Source: Roseovarius sp. TE539 (GTDB taxonomy: Bacteria > Pseudomonadota > Alphaproteobacteria > Rhodobacterales > Rhodobacteraceae). From it: DNA of 64,000 nucleotides. Positions 16,684 through 25,825 of the stretch are shown here, in pieces (the stretch's first letter is position 1; each line of letters begins with the position of its first letter). Position numbers and translations under genes: made by a program. The notes beneath the pieces were generated by a model that was not told the origin of the DNA, did not search any database, and worked only from the letters and a program-made list of their open reading frames with translations. The stretch spans positions 1 to 64,000 of the forward strand of contig NZ_QNGB01000001.1 of NCBI RefSeq assembly GCF_003298505.1, given 5' to 3'.

Positions 16684-17868
16684 TCAGGCCGGCCGATAGG
16701 CCGCCGCGTGACGTCCAGCCCAGAGACCGGTGGCCAGGCAGGCGGTCAGCAGGTAACCGCCGGTCGGGGCTTCCCAGTCAAGCATTTCGCCGGCGGCGAA
16801 AATGCCCGGCCGGTGGCGCAGCATCAGCCCCGCATCGAGCGCGTCGAAGCGCAGTCCGCCCGCGGTCGAGATCGCCTCGTCCAGCGGACGCGGACCGGCG
16901 TGCCGCACCGGCAGCGCCTTGATCAGCGGCGCGGCATCCGGGGGCAGCGGACGGGCGAATTCCATCAGCAGGGCCTGCTTGGCGCGGTCGAGCCCGAGGG
17001 TGCGGCGCAGGTGATTGGACAGGCTTTGCCGGCCGCGGGGCCGCGCCAGGCGGGTGCGCAGCGTCTCGATGTCGAGATCGGGCATGAGGTCGAGCACCAG
17101 CGGCGCACCGTCGCGCATCGCGGCCGCGATCGCGTAAATGCCGCCTCCTTCGAGGCCGCGGCGCGAGATCACGAACTCTCCGCGCGACCTTTGCCCGCCC
17201 GCGCACAGCGCGACGTTCTTCACCGGGGCGCCGAAGTGAGCTTCCATATGTGCAGACCACTCGACGTTGAACCCCATGTTTGCGGGGCGGAAAGGGACTG
17301 TCCGTCCGGCCATGTGCGCCGCCCATGTCCCGTCCGACCCGAGCCGCGCCCAGCTTGCGCCGCCACAGGCCAGAACCGTGACCGCCGGGCGCAGTGCGCG
17401 CCGCCCCTCCGGGACGTCGAAGAGCAGGGTTTCCGGCCCGTCCCAGCCCGCCCAGCGCCAGCGCCGCCGCAGCGTCACGCGCATCGCTCCGAGCCGCTCA
17501 AGCCATGCCCGCAGCAGCGGCGACGCCTTCATAGCCCGGGGATAGACGCGCCCGGTCGAGCCGGTGAAGACGGGCTGGCCAAGGCCCTCGGCCCAGTCGC
17601 GGACGGCTGCCGGGCCAAATTGCCCGAGCATCGGCTCAAGCCGCGCGGCAGCAGGACCATAGGCCGCCAGGAATTCGTCGAAAGGGTCCATCCTGGTCAG
17701 GTTGAGCCCGGTTTTCCCGGCCATCAGCAGCTTGCGCGCCGGTGAGGGCATGGCCTCGGCGACCAGAACGCGGCGCCCGGCACCGGCCATCGCCTCGGCG
17801 GCCATCAGCCCCGCCGGGCCGCCCCCCACCACCAGCGCGTCGATCCTTGCGGGGCCGCTCATCCGCAA
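16684..17868 (-). CDS. HI0933/TIGR03862-type flavoprotein
   Basis: 394 residues. ALVVGGGPAGLMAAEAMA (about residues 10-27) is the FAD Rossmann loop, and MPSPARKLLMAGKTGLNLT follows as in HI0933-like proteins. The C-terminal GIFAAGEMLDWEAPTGGYLL closes the FAD site, and HAGPRPLDEAISTAGGL is the conserved late motif. The family is an NAD(P)/FAD-dependent oxidoreductase group of unknown physiological substrate. The ATG at 17868 is used; an internal ATG three codons later is equally possible. Confidence 0.85.
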   Translation of the reverse strand: MRMSGPARIDALVVGGGPAGLMAAEAMAGAGRRVLVAEAMPSPARKLLMAGKTGLNLTRMDPFDEFLAAYGPAAARLEPMLGQFGPAAVRDWAEGLGQPVFTGSTGRVYPRAMKASPLLRAWLERLGAMRVTLRRRWRWAGWDGPETLLFDVPEGRRALRPAVTVLACGGASWARLGSDGTWAAHMAGRTVPFRPANMGFNVEWSAHMEAHFGAPVKNVALCAGGQRSRGEFVISRRGLEGGGIYAIAAAMRDGAPLVLDLMPDLDIETLRTRLARPRGRQSLSNHLRRTLGLDRAKQALLMEFARPLPPDAAPLIKALPVRHAGPRPLDEAISTAGGLRFDALDAGLMLRHRPGIFAAGEMLDWEAPTGGYLLTACLATGLWAGRHAAAYRPA

Positions 17869-17930
17869 CCTCTTGTCTTCACGCGTGCCACCCCCATCCT
17901 CTTGCCCATGACCCGAGAAAGGATCAGGAG

Positions 17931-18254
17931 ATGACCGACTCCGATGCCCGGCACCGATTGAGCGAAGTGCCGGTCTGCCCGCTCTGCGGACGGCCGATCC
18001 CGCCCGGCGCGCGGCAAAGCCTGCACCACCTGGTTCCCAAACTGAAGGGCGGCAAGGGCGGGCCCACCGTCCTGCTGCACCAGATCTGCCACAACGAGAT
18101 CCACGCTACCCTTACCGAGGCCGAACTTGCCCGTGACCATTTCACCATCGAGGCCCTGCGCGCGCACCCGAGACTGTCACGATTCATACGCTGGGTTGCC
18201 AAGCGCCCGCCGGAATTCCATTCGCGCACGCCCGGCAAGCGGCGGCGGCGCTGA
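17931..18254 (+). CDS. Small HNH endonuclease-like protein
   Basis: 107 residues from ATG 17931, with AGGATCAGGAG directly upstream. VCPLCGRPIPPGARQSLHHL gives a zinc-binding C-x2-C followed by the HH of the HNH motif, and LLHQICHNEIHATLTEAEL gives the second metal and catalytic region. The C-terminus is basic (TPGKRRRR). Stand-alone HNH proteins of this size occur in housekeeping positions in Rhodobacteraceae; their role is unknown, possibly nicking or repair. There is no toxin, methylase or phage gene nearby to suggest a defence function. Confidence 0.8.
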   Translation: MTDSDARHRLSEVPVCPLCGRPIPPGARQSLHHLVPKLKGGKGGPTVLLHQICHNEIHATLTEAELARDHFTIEALRAHPRLSRFIRWVAKRPPEFHSRTPGKRRRR

Positions 18255-18281
18255 ACCGGCGCCGCGCGGGCGGTCCGATCT

Positions 18282-19316
18282 TCATCCGCCGCGCACCGTG
18301 TCGATCATGCGCTGCACGTTCTCGGGGTCTGCATCCGGGGTGATCCCGTGGCCGAGATTGAAGACATGCGGCCCGCCGCTGAAGGCGTCAACGATCCGGC
18401 GGGTCTCGTCCACCAGCGCCTGACCGCCCGTGACCATGTGCGACGACGCAAGATTGCCCTGAACACAACCCGCGACCTGAACATTCCCGGCGCCCCATTC
18501 AGGGCTGACCGAATCATCCAATGCAACACAATCAGCACCGGTTTTTTCATGGAATCCAATATACTTGTCGCCTGCCTCACGCGGGAAGGCGATCACCGGA
18601 ATGCCGGGGTGCCTGGCCTTGAGCGCGGCAATGATCCGTCGTGCGGGGGCGATCGCGTACGTATCGAAATCTTCACCCTTGAGCGATCCCGCCCAACTGT
18701 CGAACAGCTTCACGCATTCCGCGCCGGCGCTGATCTGAGCCGAGAGGTATTCGATCGTCGCCTCGGTAAGCCGCTCCATCAGGATGTCGAAAACCTCCTT
18801 GTTTTCGGCCTTGAGCGCGTGCGCCGGCCCTTGATCCGGGGTGCCGCGACCGGCGATCATGTATGTTGCCACTGTCCAGGGCGCACCGGCGAAACCAATG
18901 AGCGTGGTATCGGCGGGCAGGGCGCCGGACAGGTTGCGCACGGTCTGGTAAACAGGATTCAGGGTCTCATGGATTTCCGCGGCCGGTTTCAAACGGTCGA
19001 CACCGGCCCGGTCGGTGATCGTCGAAAGCCGCGGCCCCTCCCCCGTCACGAACCAAAGATCGGCGCCAAGAGCCTGAGGGACGAGCAGGATATCGGCAAA
19101 CAGGATGGCCCCGTCAAAGCCGTAGCGCCGGATCGGTTGCAGCGTCACCTCGGTGGCGAGATCGCTGTTGTAACACAAGGAAAGGAAATCACCGGCCTCC
19201 GCCCGGGTCGCCTTGTATTCCGGAAGATAGCGCCCGGCCTGACGCATCATCCAGATCGGTGGCGTATCCAGTGTTTCGCCCGCCAATGCGCGCAATATCG
19301 TCTTCCTTCCGGCCAT
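18282..19316 (-). CDS. hemE: Uroporphyrinogen decarboxylase
   Basis: 344 residues. Decarboxylates uroporphyrinogen III to coproporphyrinogen III in heme and bacteriochlorophyll synthesis. [20 protein letters not shown] is the family N-terminal signature and the substrate-binding [16 protein letters not shown] is the second. It is divergent from hemC with a 96-base shared promoter region, an arrangement common in Rhodobacterales. Confidence 0.97.
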   Translation of the reverse strand: MAGRKTILRALAGETLDTPPIWMMRQAGRYLPEYKATRAEAGDFLSLCYNSDLATEVTLQPIRRYGFDGAILFADILLVPQALGADLWFVTGEGPRLSTITDRAGVDRLKPAAEIHETLNPVYQTVRNLSGALPADTTLIGFAGAPWTVATYMIAGRGTPDQGPAHALKAENKEVFDILMERLTEATIEYLSAQISAGAECVKLFDSWAGSLKGEDFDTYAIAPARRIIAALKARHPGIPVIAFPREAGDKYIGFHEKTGADCVALDDSVSPEWGAGNVQVAGCVQGNLASSHMVTGGQALVDETRRIVDAFSGGPHVFNLGHGITPDADPENVQRMIDTVRGG

Positions 19317-19412
19317 CCACTATCCTCCGTTTGTCACGTCGTCACCCTGCCGCGCCCCGATGTCAAGCGCCGCCGCCTTGCCACTGTCGGCTGCCAAGTC
19401 TAAACCACTGTC

Positions 19413-20360
19413 ATGACACTTGTTCTTCCGACACCCGACTCCCCGCTCAGGATCGGCACCCGCGGGTCACCGCTGGCCCTGGCCCAGGCGCATGAAACCC
19501 GCGACAGATTGGCGGCTTCGTTTGACCTTCCCGGTGATGCCTTTGAAATACTTGTAATCAAGACAACCGGTGATCGTGTGACCGACCGCCCCCTGAAGGA
19601 AATCGGCGGCAAGGGTCTTTTCACGCGCGAGATCGAGGAGGCGCTGCTTTCGGGCGACATCGACATCGCCGTGCATTCGATGAAGGACATGCCCGTCCTG
19701 CAGCCTGACAATCTGATCCTTGACACCTACCTGCCCCGCGAGGACGTGCGCGACGCGTTCGTGTCACCCTCGGCCGGTGCCCTCGCCGATCTTCCGGAAG
19801 GGGCGAAGGTTGGCACGTCATCGCTGCGGCGGCGGGCCCAGGTTCTGGTCGCCTTTCCAGCCCTGGAGGTGGTCGAGTTTCGGGGTAACGTACAGACAAG
19901 GCTGAGAAAACTTGATGATGGCGTGGCCGCCTGCACTTTCCTGGCGATGGCCGGGCTGAACCGCCTCGATCGCGCCGACGTGGCGACCGCGGCGATCGAC
20001 CCCGACGTGATGCTGCCAGCGATCGCGCAAGGCGCCATCGGCATCGAACGCCGCTGTGATGACAATCGCGCCGCCGAAATGCTTTCTGCCATCCATGATG
20101 CTGAAACCGGGCAGAGGCTGGCGGCGGAGCGTGCCTTTCTCGCGGCTCTCGACGGCTCCTGCGAGACACCGATCGCCGGCTTGGCGGAGCTTTCGGACGG
20201 GCACCTCCGTCTGCGCGGCGAAATCCTGCGCCCGAACGGGTCCGAACGCCTTTCCGACGACAGGACTGTCACGATCGAGGACGGTGCCGCTCTGGGTCGC
20301 GAGATGGCCCGCCGGATGCTGGAACAGGCCGGTCCGGATTTCTTCTACTGGCGGCAGTAG
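19413..20360 (+). CDS. hemC: Porphobilinogen deaminase (hydroxymethylbilane synthase)
   Basis: 315 residues. Polymerises four porphobilinogen units to hydroxymethylbilane. RIGTRGSPLALAQAHETRD is the N-terminal signature, KGLFTREIEEALLSGDIDIAVHS contains the KxLFTKEIE-type motif, VGTSSLRRRAQVL binds substrate carboxylates, and LDGSCETPIAG carries the cysteine that anchors the dipyrromethane cofactor. Divergent from hemE. Confidence 0.97.
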   Translation: MTLVLPTPDSPLRIGTRGSPLALAQAHETRDRLAASFDLPGDAFEILVIKTTGDRVTDRPLKEIGGKGLFTREIEEALLSGDIDIAVHSMKDMPVLQPDNLILDTYLPREDVRDAFVSPSAGALADLPEGAKVGTSSLRRRAQVLVAFPALEVVEFRGNVQTRLRKLDDGVAACTFLAMAGLNRLDRADVATAAIDPDVMLPAIAQGAIGIERRCDDNRAAEMLSAIHDAETGQRLAAERAFLAALDGSCETPIAGLAELSDGHLRLRGEILRPNGSERLSDDRTVTIEDGAALGREMARRMLEQAGPDFFYWRQ

Positions 20361-20361
20361 G

Positions 20362-21768
20362 TCAGTCTTCCGGCAGGACTTTCCCGGGGTTGAGAATGCC
20401 GTTGGGATCAAGTGCCCGTTTTATCTTGCGCATTGTTCTCAAGGCGGTCCGGTCCTTGTGCCGGGCCATTGCGCCCTTCTTGGCAAGTCCGATCCCGTGT
20501 TCCGCCGAGAAACTTCCGCCGAGTGCGATTGTTTCCGCCTCTACCGCCGTGCGGATCGCGGCATGAACTTCGGGATCCCGCGTTTCGGGCCATCCTGCAA
20601 AGTGCAGATTGCCATCACCCAGATGCGCCACCGAAATCGAGCGAAGTCCCGGATCAAGGCTGTCGCAACGCACCGCGATCCGGTCCAGCAATGCCTGCAT
20701 CCTGTCCGGCGGGACCGCGATATCGTTGTCAACCACAGGATCGTGGAGGCGGGAAACCTCGGCGGCGGCCTCGCGCCGGGCCCACATCTCCCGCCGTTCC
20801 GCTTCGGAACGGGCGACGACGGCATCAATCACCTTCCCGGCTTCGAAGAACTCTCCGAGGATTTCCTCAAGCCGTCGTGTCACGGGGATGGCGCCATCCG
20901 GGCCGGGCTGCGCATCCCGCGCGGAAAGCGCCCCGATCTCGACCAGAATATTCACCTCGTGGGGGGCTTCAAAAGGCGGGCGCGCATCGGGAAACCGTTC
21001 AAGATAGGCTTCGATGTAGCTGCGTGGCATGTACTCGAAGGCGTCGACGGCGCCGCCGGTATCCTGTTGCAACTCATTGAGAAGCGATAACGCCTCGGAC
21101 ACTGACGGCGCCGCGACCATCGCGGTGGCATGGGCCGCGGGCTTTGGGTGCAATTTCAGGACGGCTGCGGTGATGATGCCGAGCGTACCCTCCGCACCGA
21201 TCATCAGGTCGCGCAGGTCAAAGCCCGAATTGTCCTTGTGCAGTTCGCTCATCAGGTTCATCACCTCGCCATCGGGCAACACGACCTCGAGACCGAGGCA
21301 GAGGTTTCGTGCATTTCCGTAACGCAGGACGTTCGAGCCGCCGGCATTGGTGGACAGGAAACCGCCCACCATGGCCGAACCGCGCGCACCGAATGTCAAT
21401 GGAAAGATCAGGCCATGATCCTCCGTAGCGTCATGCAGAGCCGCGAGCACGACACCCGCCTCGACAACCGCTATCCGCGCATCGGGGCGGATTTCACGAA
21501 TCCTGTGGAACCTGTCCAGGGACAGAAGCAACGCCCCTTCGGCCCGGGTGCCGCCGGTCAGACCGGTATTGCCGGATACCGGCACCACTGGTGCAAGATG
21601 CGCGTTGGCAAGCCGCAGGACTTCCGAAACCTCCTCCGTGGTCCCGGGACGCAAGACCGCAAGCGGCTGCCCTTGCGGCGCGCCTGACCAGTCTTGACCC
21701 CAGTTCCCGGCGTCATCGCCGGTCAGCACATGATCCTTGCCCAGAAGGCCGGTCAGTTCTTCGATCAT
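20362..21768 (-). CDS. FAD-binding oxidoreductase (VAO family, D-2-hydroxy-acid dehydrogenase type)
   Basis: 468 residues from ATG 21768; the frame continues 36 codons upstream into the promoter of the divergent peroxidase gene, so the shorter start is chosen. VVPVSGNTGLTGGTRAEGAL is the FAD-binding loop of the VAO/PCMH fold, and GSAMVGGFLSTNAGGSNVLR continues it. SVAHLGDGNLHFAGW gives metal-binding histidines and SAEHGIGLAKKG is the C-terminal signature. Relatives oxidise D-lactate, D-2-hydroxyglutarate or glycolate and pass electrons to quinone or ETF. Confidence 0.88.
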   Translation of the reverse strand: MIEELTGLLGKDHVLTGDDAGNWGQDWSGAPQGQPLAVLRPGTTEEVSEVLRLANAHLAPVVPVSGNTGLTGGTRAEGALLLSLDRFHRIREIRPDARIAVVEAGVVLAALHDATEDHGLIFPLTFGARGSAMVGGFLSTNAGGSNVLRYGNARNLCLGLEVVLPDGEVMNLMSELHKDNSGFDLRDLMIGAEGTLGIITAAVLKLHPKPAAHATAMVAAPSVSEALSLLNELQQDTGGAVDAFEYMPRSYIEAYLERFPDARPPFEAPHEVNILVEIGALSARDAQPGPDGAIPVTRRLEEILGEFFEAGKVIDAVVARSEAERREMWARREAAAEVSRLHDPVVDNDIAVPPDRMQALLDRIAVRCDSLDPGLRSISVAHLGDGNLHFAGWPETRDPEVHAAIRTAVEAETIALGGSFSAEHGIGLAKKGAMARHKDRTALRTMRKIKRALDPNGILNPGKVLPED

Positions 21769-21888
21769 CCGCGCATCCCGATGTTTTGCGCCGGGAAAAT
21801 GCGCCACATTCCTGCCTCGCGCAAGCCTGGGCTGGACCCGCATCGAAACCGGCCTATTTTTGGTTGGTGAAAACAAAGGAGCGCAAGC

Positions 21889-22431
21889 ATGCCGGGACCC
21901 ACAGCACCCTTCCGCATTCTCGCGGTCATCCTTGTTCTGGCTCTGCCGGCAATGGCCTCGGATCGACCCGGGTACAGCTTTGCTTCGATCGACGGTGGAA
22001 CGCTGTCACTGGCGGACTGGGAAGGACGGCCGGTCCTGGTGGTGAATACCGCGTCAAGATGCGCTTTTACCAAGCAGTATGACGGCCTTCAGGCGCTATA
22101 TGACAGGTATCGTGACCGCGGGTTGATCGTTCTGGCGGTGCCATCGGGGGATTTTCGCCAGGAGCTTTCCAGCGACAGGAAGGTCAAGGAATTCTGCGAG
22201 TTGAATTATGACCTCGACCTGCCGATGACGACCATAACGCCGGTGCGCGGAGAGGGCGCGCACGTATTCTACAGATGGCTGGCCGAAGCGCACGGCTTCG
22301 TACCCTCTTGGAACTTCAACAAGGTGCTTCTGGGGCCGGATGGAGCGGTTGTTGCGACCTATGGTTCGGCCACCCGTCCTCTCTCGAAGACAGTGACCGG
22401 AGAGGTCGAGAAGTTGTTGCCGCAAGGCTGA
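21889..22431 (+). CDS. Secreted glutathione peroxidase-family protein
   Basis: 180 residues. A signal peptide (ILAVILVLALPAMASDR) is followed by the thioredoxin-like fold of the GPx family. VVNTASRCAFTKQYDGLQAL holds the catalytic cysteine (near residue 58) in the position of selenocysteine, with the following glutamine of the GPx triad shifted to KQY. VPSWNFNKVLLG is the second conserved motif, WNF giving the Trp and Asn of the active site. It probably reduces peroxides in the periplasm, more likely with thioredoxin-like donors than with glutathione. Confidence 0.88.
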   Translation: MPGPTAPFRILAVILVLALPAMASDRPGYSFASIDGGTLSLADWEGRPVLVVNTASRCAFTKQYDGLQALYDRYRDRGLIVLAVPSGDFRQELSSDRKVKEFCELNYDLDLPMTTITPVRGEGAHVFYRWLAEAHGFVPSWNFNKVLLGPDGAVVATYGSATRPLSKTVTGEVEKLLPQG

Positions 22432-22440
22432 GCGGTTTGG

Positions 22441-23130
22441 TCAAACGCCGACATAGGCATTGGTGACCGTCTCGTCGAGATCACCGAAATGACCCGACCA
22501 GACCGTGCTACCGCGTTGAAGGATCACCGCGCGATCGGCAATGGTGCCGAGCTCCCTGAGGGATTTGTCGACGATCAGGATGGCCATGCCGCTTTGCAGC
22601 TTCAACTGCCTGATCGCGTCCCAGATTTCCTGCCGCACGAGCGGCGCAAGCCCCTCGGTTGCCTCATCGAGGATCAGCAGCCGAGGGTTGGTCATCAGCG
22701 CACGGGCTATGGCGAGCATCTGCTGCTCGCCGCCGGAAAGAGTTGCCGCACTCTGGTTGCGCCGTTCCTCGAGCCGGGGAAAAAGGCCCGTAACGCGTTC
22801 CATCTCCCATTCACCGGGCCTTGCCGTCGCGAAAAGATTTTCCCGCACCGTCAGATTTGGAAAGCAACGCCGTCCCTCCGGCACCAGACCTATTCCCAGC
22901 CTTGCGGCCCGATGAGAGGGCAGCGGCCGCAGGTCATGCCCGTCAAACCTCAGGTCGCCACCGGCAATCGGCAGCATTCGGCAGATCACCTTGATTGTTG
23001 TAGTCTTGCCCATTCCGTTTCTGCCCATGAGCGCCATGACCTCGCCTTCGGCAAGCGACAGCGAAACATCGAAAAGCGCCTGGCTCGCCCCGTAGAAGGC
23101 CGATACGTCCGACAGGGTCAGAAGGCTCAT
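22441..23130 (-). CDS. livF: Branched-chain amino acid type ABC transporter, ATPase LivF
   Basis: 229 residues. Walker A GRNGMGKTTT (near residue 36), signature LSGGEQQMLAIARAL (near 135), Walker B LLILDEATEGLAP. The ATPase pairs with LivG. Its start overlaps the livG stop by 4 bases, and it is the last gene of a five-gene operon. Confidence 0.93.
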   Translation of the reverse strand: MSLLTLSDVSAFYGASQALFDVSLSLAEGEVMALMGRNGMGKTTTIKVICRMLPIAGGDLRFDGHDLRPLPSHRAARLGIGLVPEGRRCFPNLTVRENLFATARPGEWEMERVTGLFPRLEERRNQSAATLSGGEQQMLAIARALMTNPRLLILDEATEGLAPLVRQEIWDAIRQLKLQSGMAILIVDKSLRELGTIADRAVILQRGSTVWSGHFGDLDETVTNAYVGV

Positions 23131-23876
23131 GCGTCCTCTCCCAGATACGCCTTGCGCACCGCACGGTCGGCGCGGATCTCGTCGCGGGTGCCGGTGGCGA
23201 TGATCTTGCCGTAGACCAGAACGCTAAGCCGATCGGCCAGCGCGAAGACGGCATCCATGTCATGTTCGACCAGAAGAATTGGCGCCTCGGCACGCAGCCC
23301 ATCGAGGAACGCGGTCATCCGGTGGGACCCTTCGGCGCCCATGCCAGCCATCGGCTCGTCCATGACGAAAGCGCGCGGGGCCAGCGCAAGAGCCACCGCG
23401 ACTTCCAGTTGCCGCCGTTGCCCGTGCGACAGTTCGGCGGTGCGCATGGTTGCCAGATCGGCCAGCCCGACGCGGTCCAGCGCGGCCATCGCAACGCTGC
23501 GCAAGTTGTTGTCGTCAAGTGCTTTGCGGAGCATTCCGAAGGCACCGCCCCGCGCACCCAGGGCACCGAGGGTCGCGTTCTGAAGCACGGTGTCGTCCAT
23601 CGCCAGCGCCGATATCTGGAAGGTTCGCGCCAGTCCCGCCCGCGCCCGTGCCTGCGCGCCGGTAGCGGTGACGTCATGCCCCAGAAATTCGATACGCCCC
23701 GCATCCGGGCTCAGCGTGCCGCAGATCTGCTGTATCAAAGTGGTTTTTCCGGCCCCGTTCGGCCCGATGACGGCATGGATTTCACCTGCCCGAAGGTCCA
23801 GGTTTACCCCGTCGCAAGCCGTGACAGCGCCGAACCGCTTGGTAAGCCCGTAGGTGGCCAGGACAGGGTCAGTCAT
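23127..23876 (-). CDS. livG: Branched-chain amino acid type ABC transporter, ATPase LivG
   Basis: 249 residues from ATG 23876, which overlaps the livM stop by 8 bases; the frame continues further upstream without coding meaning. Walker A VIGPNGAGKTTLIQQ, ABC signature LSHGQRRQLEVAVAL (the usual LSGGQ is LSHGQ, common in LivG), Walker B FVMDEPMAGMG. Confidence 0.93.
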   Translation of the reverse strand: MTDPVLATYGLTKRFGAVTACDGVNLDLRAGEIHAVIGPNGAGKTTLIQQICGTLSPDAGRIEFLGHDVTATGAQARARAGLARTFQISALAMDDTVLQNATLGALGARGGAFGMLRKALDDNNLRSVAMAALDRVGLADLATMRTAELSHGQRRQLEVAVALALAPRAFVMDEPMAGMGAEGSHRMTAFLDGLRAEAPILLVEHDMDAVFALADRLSVLVYGKIIATGTRDEIRADRAVRKAYLGEDA

Positions 23877-24852
23877 GGGTTGCCGCCCTCCCCGCCAGCA
23901 GACCAATGATCCCGCCCCGGGCGAACAGGACCACTGCAAGCAACAGCAAGCCGAGATAAATGTGCCAGAACTCCGAAAGCTCGCCGAGGAAATGTTCAAG
24001 CGTGATGAAAAGCGCCGCCCCCGCCACCGGCCCGCAGAGCCGACCGACACCGCCGAGGATGATCAGCACGATGATTTCACCACTGGTTTGCCAGCTGAAC
24101 ATCGCGGGACTGACGAACCGGTTCAGATCGGCAAACAGGGCCCCGGCCAACCCGGTTATGGCACCGGAGATGACGAAGGCCACCAGCCGCAGGCGGAATG
24201 GGCTGAGGCCTACCGTTTCGACCCGCCTTGGCGCCTGCCGCGCCGCGCCGAGGGCCAGACCGAAGGGGGATTGCGCCAGCCTTGCGTTGAACCAGAGCGC
24301 CAGTAGCAGCAATACCATGCAAATCGCGAAAAACTGGATCGGATCGAGGGTGTTGAGACCAGGAAAGTCGTTGCGCAGATAAATCGAAAGCCCGTCCTCG
24401 CCGCCATAGGCCGGCCAGCTTATCGAGAAGAAATAGAACATCTGCCCGAAAGCAAGGGTAATCATGATGAAGTAGACGCCTGACGTTCGCAGGCTCAGCG
24501 CCCCGATCACCACGGCCGCCAGGGCCGCGGCAACGATCGCTATGATCCAGATAACAGGCATGAGTTTGGTGCCCTCGATCAGGATCGGGGACTCCATGAT
24601 GGGATCATAGGCCTGCGCGTGGCTTGCCAGTATGCCCATTGCGTAGCCGCCAATACCGAAGAAGGCCGCATGCCCGAGGCTGACCAGCCCGCCCAGACCG
24701 AGCGCGATGTTGAGGCCCACGCCGGCGAGCGCGAGGATCGCAACCCGAGTGGCCAGCGTTATCGTGAAGGGCTCGTCCCCCGCCCAGGCCCAGAGCGGAA
24801 TCGCGACGAGCCCCGCGAGCAGGGCGGCATTGATCAAGCCCTCACGGCTCAT
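23869..24852 (-). CDS. livM: Branched-chain amino acid type ABC transporter, permease LivM
   Basis: 327 residues with about nine or ten membrane helices. GVGLNIALGLGGLVSLGHAA near residue 45 is the LivM signature, and the loop after NARLAQSPFGLALGAARQAPRR is the EAA-like coupling region facing the ATPase. Its start overlaps livH by 4 bases. Confidence 0.93.
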   Translation of the reverse strand: MSREGLINAALLAGLVAIPLWAWAGDEPFTITLATRVAILALAGVGLNIALGLGGLVSLGHAAFFGIGGYAMGILASHAQAYDPIMESPILIEGTKLMPVIWIIAIVAAALAAVVIGALSLRTSGVYFIMITLAFGQMFYFFSISWPAYGGEDGLSIYLRNDFPGLNTLDPIQFFAICMVLLLLALWFNARLAQSPFGLALGAARQAPRRVETVGLSPFRLRLVAFVISGAITGLAGALFADLNRFVSPAMFSWQTSGEIIVLIILGGVGRLCGPVAGAALFITLEHFLGELSEFWHIYLGLLLLAVVLFARGGIIGLLAGRAATHD

Positions 24853-25769
24853 GCGGTGCCTCCGAACAATCCCTGCGGCCGCCAGACGAGCACCACCGCC
24901 ATGAGAATGTAGATCAGCATGGACGCGAGCGCCGCGCCGGTTGAGCTGGCCGCGGAGTTATCCATGAAGAGCCGGAAGACCTCGGGCAGCAGAACGCCGC
25001 CAAGCGTATCGGTGAGCCCGACCAGAATCGACCCGATGAGCGCCCCCTTTATGGACCCGATCCCGCCGATCACGATCACGACGAATGCCAGGATCAGCAC
25101 CGGCTCTCCCATGCCGACCTGCACCGATTGTATTGCACCGACCAACGCGCCGGCCAACCCTGCAAGCGCCGCGCCGAGGGCGAAGACGACCGTGTAGAGC
25201 CGGGATATGTCAACCCCGAGTGCCGCGATCATCTCTCGATCGCTTTCACCGGCCCGGATTCGAACACCAAGCCGCGTGCGCGATATGAGCCAGAAAAGTC
25301 CGGCCGCGATCGACAGTCCGACCCCGATGAGGGCAAGCCGATACCGCGGATATTCGATCCCGCCCGGCAGCGAAACCGGCCCCGAAAGGTAGGCCGGTAT
25401 GTCCAGATACAGCGGAAAGGATCCGAAGATCCACCGAACTCCTTCGGAAAAGATCAGAATGAGGGCAAAGGTTGCAAGCACCTGATCCAGATGATCGCGG
25501 GCATAAAGCCGACGTATCACGACGATCTCCACGATCGCGCCTGCCGCCGCAGCAGCAGCGAGTGCAGCGGCTATGGCCAGAAGGAAGGATCCGGTCGCCG
25601 TCGCCACCGCCGCCGCCGCGAAGGCGCCGACCATGTAAAGTGAACCGTGAGCGAGATTGATGAGTCCCATGACCCCGAAAACGAGGGTCAGGCCCGCGGC
25701 CATCAAAAACAGCATGACCCCGAACTGAATCCCGTTCAGGACCTGTTCGATGAATAGGATGATTGTCAC
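24849..25769 (-). CDS. livH: Branched-chain amino acid type ABC transporter, permease LivH
   Basis: 306 residues from GTG 25769. The frame extends to 25838, but the upstream part overlaps the substrate-binding protein gene and lacks membrane character. LNGIQFGVMLFLMAAGLTLV and FGVMGLINLAHGSLYMVGAF at the start are the LivH hallmark, and TRLGVRIRAGESDREMIAAL is the coupling loop. Encoded 56 bases after the binding protein. Confidence 0.92.
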   Translation of the reverse strand: MTIILFIEQVLNGIQFGVMLFLMAAGLTLVFGVMGLINLAHGSLYMVGAFAAAAVATATGSFLLAIAAALAAAAAAGAIVEIVVIRRLYARDHLDQVLATFALILIFSEGVRWIFGSFPLYLDIPAYLSGPVSLPGGIEYPRYRLALIGVGLSIAAGLFWLISRTRLGVRIRAGESDREMIAALGVDISRLYTVVFALGAALAGLAGALVGAIQSVQVGMGEPVLILAFVVIVIGGIGSIKGALIGSILVGLTDTLGGVLLPEVFRLFMDNSAASSTGAALASMLIYILMAVVLVWRPQGLFGGTA

Positions 25770-25825
25770 GAAGCGACGCCCCGGAATGCGCGCGGGGGGC
25801 ACGTTGGATCCCCGCGCGTCAGGTC

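Noticed and set aside
16135-17745. 536-codon plus-strand frame
   Set aside because: Antisense to trmD and the flavoprotein with no recognisable domain.
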